From the NCBI RefSeq assembly GCF_026262505.1, contig NC_067206.1:14194205-14258204 (forward strand): a DNA stretch of 64,000 nt. The letters are read 5' to 3'. Under the pieces are notes generated by a model that saw nothing but the letters and a program-made list of their open reading frames with translations, was not told the DNA's origin and searched no databases. The translations under genes and the position numbers were made by a program. How positions within the stretch are numbered: position 1 is the stretch's first letter; the number at the start of each line of letters is the position of its first letter. Of the stretch, positions 59,193-64,000 are shown piece by piece. This DNA is from Trichomonas vaginalis G3 (Eukaryota; Parabasalia; Trichomonadida; Trichomonadidae).

Positions 59193-60068
59193 TCAAGCTT
59201 GACTTTTTACAATTTGAACTTTGTTTGCGTAGATATGAATTCTGAAAGAAGTATGAGGGTCTTGTATGACTTTATACTTCTCCCATAGTTCATGTCTGTC
59301 AAACTTACCTGCCATGGACTCTTTCATAAGTTCCATGAAATCGTCTTCGGACAATCCAGGGAAAAGTATGATATCAGTAAGTATTCTCTTTACATCCTTA
59401 CTTAAACTCTTTGCTGTCTGTACACAAATGACAACTGAGATGTTAAAGTGTCTGAGCTTCTTAAGAATTCGACACATATCTTGTTCTCTATTCTTTAACA
59501 AAGGATGAGAGGCGAAATCATCTAAGATAAGAAGACATCTGTGAGGGTATGTCTTCCAATCGTAAGATTGCAATTTCTTCGAAATGTATTCTATCTCTTT
59601 CTGTTTGTTTCTGAAGTGGTGTTTGTCTAATATTCTCTGCATTTCCTCATTTGGGTCTTTAAACCTCGAATTTATATACTCATTTATAGCATTATACTTC
59701 AAAACTCTTCTTTGGTACTTCTTTATCCAATCTAACAACTCAGTATCCTTTATACATACTAACTTAGACTTCTTTATAATATCTTTGAACGAATTGACGG
59801 TTTGGTCAAATTGACCAGAAGTACTACAAATGACAACTAACTCATAGAATGGGTTCTTCTCATCTAGTTCTTGTTGTTGTGCAGCCATTTTAAGATAAGT
59901 GAAAGTCTTACCCGACCCAGGCGGTGCAATTAGACCTGTTATACCATTCTGAGCAAATAGGAACTTGTCATGTATGGGTTTTATCTGAGCATTTTCCAAC
60001 TTCCTCTTGTTCTTATTTAAAACATTCTCAAATTTTTTGTCAATGTCAGCAAACTTTTTTTCTAACAT
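59193..60068 (-). CDS. FtsK/HerA-type packaging ATPase (Maverick C)
   Basis: 291 residues, almost identical to 25572-26447, with Walker A GLIAPPGSGKT and Walker B CLLILDD intact. The few changes are conservative. Genome packaging role as for B. Confidence 0.88.
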   Translation of the reverse strand: MLEKKFADIDKKFENVLNKNKRKLENAQIKPIHDKFLFAQNGITGLIAPPGSGKTFTYLKMAAQQQELDEKNPFYELVVICSTSGQFDQTVNSFKDIIKKSKLVCIKDTELLDWIKKYQRRVLKYNAINEYINSRFKDPNEEMQRILDKHHFRNKQKEIEYISKKLQSYDWKTYPHRCLLILDDFASHPLLKNREQDMCRILKKLRHFNISVVICVQTAKSLSKDVKRILTDIILFPGLSEDDFMELMKESMAGKFDRHELWEKYKVIQDPHTSFRIHIYANKVQIVKSQA

Positions 60069-60104
60069 ATTTTTAGAAAAATTAAAATTTTTATCTTTTA
60101 GGAA
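60069..60104. promoter_or_regulatory. 36-bp divergent promoter (Maverick C)
   Basis: Same spacer as 26448-26483 with minor differences near the ATG. Confidence 0.5.
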
Positions 60105-60566
60105 ATGTCTAGCGATTTCGCTATCTATATTCGAGACAAGCTTTTCGACAGCAAAACATCTGTCGACCATAAAATCTTACATAGTGTAAACAAGAAAGGT
60201 GAATTTGTTCTAAAGTTCTGTTTCTGGGAATATGACAAGAACCATAAAACATTAAGCAGAGAAGTCTTTAAGTTTGTCAATGACAGACTTGTTGACAGAG
60301 ATGACGCCGATTGGAAAGATGAAGTCCAACAAAAGTTCTTAGAATGCAAAGAAGGCACATGCGCTGTTCTTGAAGATGAAATAGAAAACAGAATAGAAGA
60401 GCTATTAAAGGACAAAGAACTTTTACATAAATATGGTTCTGAGAAATTTGACATAACTCCACCAGAAAAGAAGAAGAAGAGAGAAAAGAAAGAAAAGAAA
60501 GAAAAGAAAGTAGAAGAGAAGAAAGAACCTGAACCAGTTCCAGAGAAAAAGAAATTTGACATGTAA
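60105..60566 (+). CDS. 153-aa protein with Lys/Glu tail (Maverick C)
   Basis: MSSDFAIYIRDKLFDSKTSV; body nearly identical to B, tail longer and rearranged (KEKKEKKVEEKKEPEPVP). Unknown function. Confidence 0.6.
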   Translation: MSSDFAIYIRDKLFDSKTSVDHKILHSVNKKGEFVLKFCFWEYDKNHKTLSREVFKFVNDRLVDRDDADWKDEVQQKFLECKEGTCAVLEDEIENRIEELLKDKELLHKYGSEKFDITPPEKKKKREKKEKKEKKVEEKKEPEPVPEKKKFDM

Positions 60567-60582
60567 AAATAAAATTTTATTT

Positions 60583-61002
60583 TTAGAACATTTCTGGGTC
60601 AATGTCAATGTTCTCTTCCTCTTTAGGAGCAAACACTGGCTTAGACTCTAAAATCTTTTTACCCAATTTACCTTGAACTTCAACTATCTTAGACTCATAA
60701 TATTCATAGTCGTCTGCTTTCTTTGGTTCATAAGGTATAACAAGTTTGTATGCTTTGCCTTCTTCGAGTTTTGAGAACTTTCTGTCAAAATTTTCTTTGA
60801 CTGCTAACAAACCTTCTATGTCTAAGTCTTCAAATTTCGCACCATTTTTAGTCACAATAGCAAACTTAACTGGTTCGATGTTCCAAACTTTGCTGAATGT
60901 AGACTTTTCAAAATGGTAGAAGTAAACATTCAAATAAGCGAATGGGTCTAGTTCTTCTTTGACTTCTGTCATGTACTTGTTGACTGAGATGAATTTCATC
61001 AT
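60583..61002 (-). CDS. 139-aa protein, unknown (Maverick C)
   Basis: MMKFISVNKYMTEVKEELDP; collinear with 26953-27372 over its whole length. Downstream it borders the convergent 153-aa gene with only 16 bp between stops. Confidence 0.6.
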   Translation of the reverse strand: MMKFISVNKYMTEVKEELDPFAYLNVYFYHFEKSTFSKVWNIEPVKFAIVTKNGAKFEDLDIEGLLAVKENFDRKFSKLEEGKAYKLVIPYEPKKADDYEYYESKIVEVQGKLGKKILESKPVFAPKEEENIDIDPEMF

Positions 61003-61037
61003 CTTTTCTATCGGATAAAAAAATATTTTTTTTAAAT

Positions 61038-62273
61038 TTACTCAGAAAAATTTTTCTTTGTATATACGCCGTTCTGAATATCTAAAAGATTTTTGACATT
61101 TGCCAAGAATGTACGTTTAGAAGCTGCCATATAACCATACTCTTGACAATATTGTTTATATGAATCGTACAATGACCTTTCATCTAAACACTCAAAGTTA
61201 GTCTCATCTATGAACAGTTCATATACACTCTTGTTTGCTTCTAACAATGTTTGTCTTTCTTCGGTATGTGGAATTTGTCTTGGATTGAACTTTGAAATAT
61301 CTAATGTCATGAAATATGAGAACAAGTGGTTGTAAAAGTTAGGTGTCAAAGTTTCTGCTAAGTCGTCAAAATATTCTGTATCTTGCATATGAGAATCTGA
61401 CGTTCTGACAACTACATATCTTCTGTCAGAACTTTCTAACTTCATCGGAACAACATTGTTTGAAACCATGACGAAGTTTGCAACATTTTCACAAACTCTT
61501 TGGTCTCTATACTTTCTTTCAACAACTCCAACTTTGTCTGTTATAAGACTCTTCAAAGCATCTGAGTTTAAAACCTTTGTTGTATCTATACTTTGAAGTT
61601 CGTTACATACTATAAGTTTCATATTCTCTATTGAAGAGTTAAATTTACCGCAGATGTTTTCTAAGTTTGTCATATTAGGGTTCGAATAGCCCTCTAACAG
61701 TTTGCATAAGATATCTGTAAAGAAAGTGTTCTTACCAGTTCCTTGTTTTCCAATTATGATGAGAGCAGTTTCATTTTTAGCACTTGGATATTGTAAGATG
61801 TTTGCAAACCAACATAAGATATACTCATAAACCTTTTCGTTTCCATTGCATATAATTTCTTTGACATGGTCTAACCAAGCTTCTATAATATTTTCTTTCC
61901 ATTCTACTTGTTCGTATTTATATCCAGTGAAGATAGAATAGAAGTTTGGAGAAGGTGTATAGAACTTTATACCACGAACTGAAAAATCTTCTAACTTTGA
62001 CAATAAGATATCCCAAGCATCTAACATCTTCATACCAACTTGTACGACTTTTATTTTCTTAAGTTTCTGTCTACATTCTTGTTCTGAAACTATGGTTGCT
62101 CTTGGTTTGTTAAAGACAACATCCCATTCTTTCATGACATAACATTCTGGGGCAGAGTCGACATAAATGACTAAACGTTTCAAATTCTCGACTGCTTTGT
62201 TATAGTCTCTAAATGGACACATATTTCTGAACGCTTGGAAGTCATAAAAATCTGAAACGTCTATTCTGTACAT
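61038..62273 (-). CDS. superfamily 3 helicase, D5-like (Maverick C)
   Basis: 411 residues. Walker A IGKQGTGKNT (about 174-183), Walker B LIVCNEL (220-226), motif C FVMVSNN (267-273) and the arginine finger SSDRRYVVV (281-289) are all visible; a helical N-terminal part and a C-terminal winged-helix-like part (SLYDSYKQYCQEYGYMAASK) flank the core. SF3 helicases unwind origins in DNA viruses, virophages and Polinton-like viruses. There is no primase signature in the N-terminus. Element B has an HNH gene in this slot. Confidence 0.88.
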   Translation of the reverse strand: MYRIDVSDFYDFQAFRNMCPFRDYNKAVENLKRLVIYVDSAPECYVMKEWDVVFNKPRATIVSEQECRQKLKKIKVVQVGMKMLDAWDILLSKLEDFSVRGIKFYTPSPNFYSIFTGYKYEQVEWKENIIEAWLDHVKEIICNGNEKVYEYILCWFANILQYPSAKNETALIIIGKQGTGKNTFFTDILCKLLEGYSNPNMTNLENICGKFNSSIENMKLIVCNELQSIDTTKVLNSDALKSLITDKVGVVERKYRDQRVCENVANFVMVSNNVVPMKLESSDRRYVVVRTSDSHMQDTEYFDDLAETLTPNFYNHLFSYFMTLDISKFNPRQIPHTEERQTLLEANKSVYELFIDETNFECLDERSLYDSYKQYCQEYGYMAASKRTFLANVKNLLDIQNGVYTKKNFSE

Positions 62274-62301
62274 TTTTATAAAAATAAAAAAAATATTTTT
62301 T

Positions 62302-63108
62302 TTATTCTTGACTTTGTTGTTGCATTTGTTCCATTTGTTGCATTTGTTGTTCTTGAGCTATTTGTTGTTGAAGTTGTTCTTGTAGTACAATACTTTCACC
62401 AGTTGCATCTTCCAATTCGAAACTTTCTGCCGTCATTGACAAATACATAGGACATAAAAGTTTTACAGGAACAAAGTTTGCGTCAACTAATGTCAAGTTT
62501 ATGTTTGCCAAAGTGTTTGAGTTTACTAAAGCTGAAAACTCTGCATTCGAATGAACAATAGGCAAACCAGCAGAGAAAGTGTTGTTTATACGCATGAGTA
62601 TCTTTTGGTCATAGTAGTTTCTGTCGACATTCGAATAGCACTTTGAACCTAAGTTTGAAACAATATATAAAATAGGTGTACTTAAAGTCAATGGAACAGA
62701 CAAACCTTGTATGACACCTTTTCCTGTTATAGGAAACTGTTGGTAGTAAAAACCAGATATAAGTTTTGTATTATAGCTCATATCGTTTATACTAAACTCA
62801 GTCGGACATCCAAACATAATGAAACCTGCTCTAGTTGCAGCACATGTTACATCCGTCCTTAAAGTATTAAATAAGTCAACAAAACCTGTTGGTGGTATAT
62901 CTGAGTAAGTATCTTCAAAGAAGTATTTTTTACCATTCACAACAACAAAGTCTTCTGGTGTCAAAAGAGCAAAACAGGCTTTAGTCGTCATCGTGTTTAA
63001 GGTCAGTTTACAATATCGTCCTTGAGGACTTTGTAAGTTTGTTGTTATAGAATTATATGACTCAGGGTTTTTAGTCGTAATAGTATAAACCACTATGTCT
63101 TCTGCCAT
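62302..63108 (-). CDS. penton-like minor capsid protein candidate (Maverick C)
   Basis: 268 residues, nearly identical to 28046-28834 except for a longer Gln/Met tail (QQMQQMEQMQQQSQE). The beta-rich body and the LTLVDANFVPVKLLC segment are unchanged. Single jelly-roll assignment is by pattern only. Confidence 0.55.
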   Translation of the reverse strand: MAEDIVVYTITTKNPESYNSITTNLQSPQGRYCKLTLNTMTTKACFALLTPEDFVVVNGKKYFFEDTYSDIPPTGFVDLFNTLRTDVTCAATRAGFIMFGCPTEFSINDMSYNTKLISGFYYQQFPITGKGVIQGLSVPLTLSTPILYIVSNLGSKCYSNVDRNYYDQKILMRINNTFSAGLPIVHSNAEFSALVNSNTLANINLTLVDANFVPVKLLCPMYLSMTAESFELEDATGESIVLQEQLQQQIAQEQQMQQMEQMQQQSQE

Positions 63109-63112
63109 TTAC

Positions 63113-63694
63113 TTAGCAAGTAAATTTTAATGAAATGTTGTGGTCGTCAAATATTTTTATGACGTCTGGGAAACTATATTTTAAGTTCAACGTTTCACCT
63201 CCTTTCATAACGTATATCTTGTCAATGACATTATATGAAACACCACAGCAAGCAATGTCGGGCTCTATTTCTTTGATGTTTATATCGTCTGCCTCTGTCA
63301 AAAGTTTCAATAGTTCTTTCAAAACTTCATGAGGTGCGATGACATATGAGTTCACTTTTACAGGGTTGTGCTCAACCAAGTTTAACATTATACCTAAAGC
63401 TTGACAAATCTTCTCCTGAGTTTTAAGTTTATCTTTCAGTTGTTTGTAGTCATTTCGAATATCTGCAACAGAACTTAAGTCTCTGCTAACTTCAGGATAT
63501 GTTGGTTGTTCTTTTACAGGAACTATTGTTATACCATCTTCGTCTTCGTATGGTTTCCCCACTTCAACATCTCTTTCTTTGACATTGACAACAACACTTT
63601 GACTGTTTGTTTGAGTTGGTGAATTTAACTTCACATCTGCCACCGCCATTAAACCTTTTGAAACACTTACGCTTCTATTTTTCGGAAATGACAT
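63113..63694 (-). CDS. 193-aa protein, unknown (Maverick C)
   Basis: Starts MSFPKNRSVSVSKGLMAVAD; a polar N-terminal third, a coiled-coil-like middle (RNDYKQLKDKLKTQEKICQA) and a compact end. The Met is chosen because it gives the same 18-bp divergent gap as in B; the longer open frame upstream overlaps the opposite gene. It sits between penton-like and capsid-side genes and may be a minor capsid or cement protein. Confidence 0.65.
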   Translation of the reverse strand: MSFPKNRSVSVSKGLMAVADVKLNSPTQTNSQSVVVNVKERDVEVGKPYEDEDGITIVPVKEQPTYPEVSRDLSSVADIRNDYKQLKDKLKTQEKICQALGIMLNLVEHNPVKVNSYVIAPHEVLKELLKLLTEADDINIKEIEPDIACCGVSYNVIDKIYVMKGGETLNLKYSFPDVIKIFDDHNISLKFTC

Positions 63695-63712
63695 TTTACT
63701 TAGAATAAAAAG
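63695..63712. promoter_or_regulatory. 18-bp divergent promoter (Maverick C)
   Basis: TTTACTTAGAATAAAAAG, identical to 29663-29680. Confidence 0.5.
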
Positions 63713-64000
63713 ATGGACGTATTTGAGTATCTCTTCGAATTGAAGCAAAACAAAGTTTACACACACAAACAATACAAATACATTGACAGAATAGTTCTTT
63801 ATACAAACAATGGAAAATGTTATAGAATAGCAGTCTTTGCTGAACCAAAATATTTTCATAAAGCAAAGAAAGTTGGTATAACCGAGATGGTGAAAGTTCT
63901 TGAAGCAGACAAAAATATAACAACAAAACTGACCGATATTTCTAAAGGTAAGTTTATAATACAATACTATGTCAAAACTGGCGTACTGTCAATATTTGAC
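63713..64000 (+). CDS. start of a plus-strand gene, cut by the window edge (Maverick C)
   Basis: MDVFEYLFELKQNKVYTHKQ onward, counterpart of 29681-30100. At least 96 codons are open to the end of the window. Function unknown. Confidence 0.6.
   Translation, partial: MDVFEYLFELKQNKVYTHKQYKYIDRIVLYTNNGKCYRIAVFAEPKYFHKAKKVGITEMVKVLEADKNITTKLTDISKGKFIIQYYVKTGVLSIFD

Larger units (their letters stand above)
46233..64000. mobile_element. Maverick/Polinton-type element C, left 17.8 kb, runs off the window
   Basis: Starts with a 42-base A-run and the terminal hairpin GGGGCTTCCAGGCACTTCGT and keeps the same gene order as element B up to the gene pair at 63113/63713. It has a superfamily 3 helicase that B lacks. 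The visible part has only a few breaks. No polymerase gene is seen before the window ends; the right end is outside. Confidence 0.9.

Noticed and set aside
58751-59245. 164-aa plus-strand frame directly after the KilA-N gene
   Set aside because: It runs through the dyad array and into the 3' end of the ATPase on the other strand; B has no equivalent frame.
63135-63332. 65-aa plus-strand frame at the right edge
   Set aside because: It is antisense to the well-supported 193-aa gene.

Overview
The window looks like AT-rich nuclear DNA of the parabasalid Trichomonas vaginalis or a close relative. The support is a BspA-like leucine-rich-repeat remnant, a remnant of the large ankyrin family, very short intergenic distances at real genes, no introns seen, and two long Maverick/Polinton-type elements of the kind this genome is known to carry in large numbers. 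The species call is inference from content; no marker gene is present.

Layout. (1) 1-3669, host DNA: a SEP-UBX Cdc48/p97 adaptor, a ~460 bp inverted-repeat MITE, a possible Initiator-binding-domain protein and a 5'-truncated BspA-like gene. (2) 3670-7850, a composite block: a Maverick left-end fragment (3670-4191) joined to a 3.66 kb duplicate (4192-7850) of 10357-~14030. (3) 7851-11890, host DNA: a 3'-truncated coiled-coil gene, a 557-aa coiled-coil/acidic protein, and the left half of a TTAA-flanked DNA transposon that itself holds a hairpin-cluster element. (4) 11891-36138, Maverick B, 24.2 kb, both ends present, flanked by the 6-bp target duplication CGTTTA and inserted inside the TTAA transposon, whose other half resumes at 36145. 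(5) 36139-46232, host DNA with nested DNA transposons around an ankyrin remnant and a nucleoplasmin-like histone-chaperone gene. A second TTAA-element copy is interrupted by a minisatellite-bearing element, a hairpin-array element with an 8-bp target duplication, and two inverted copies of a 1.38 kb element that form a 2.8 kb palindrome. (6) 46233-64000, Maverick C, entering with its left end and running off the window.

Mavericks B and C share the same gene order with very high identity, so the family was active recently. The left half codes for a Dam-like adenine methyltransferase, small virion-like membrane-active proteins, a phage-type trimeric fibre with a tail-collar tip, a retroviral-type integrase and an HNH nuclease. 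A central block carries KilA-N DNA-binding proteins and dyad-repeat arrays. The right half codes for the FtsK/HerA-type packaging ATPase, accessory proteins, a penton-like protein, the major capsid protein and a basic core-like protein. No family-B DNA polymerase or adenain-like protease is recognisable in B, although both its ends are present. C carries a superfamily 3 helicase in a slot that in B holds a second HNH gene. B is a fossil with roughly a dozen or more breaks; the visible part of C is much better kept, with a few.

The structures I think least described are: (a) dyad modules whose arms differ between copies but stay complementary; (b) terminal hairpins with compensatory changes next to long A/T runs; (c) two distinct promoter-like leaders that separate structural from KilA-N-type genes, plus 16-36 bp divergent promoters; (d) terminal repeats built partly from fragments of the element's own genes; (e) a phage-like fibre in a eukaryotic capsid-bearing element; (f) hairpin-cluster transposons.
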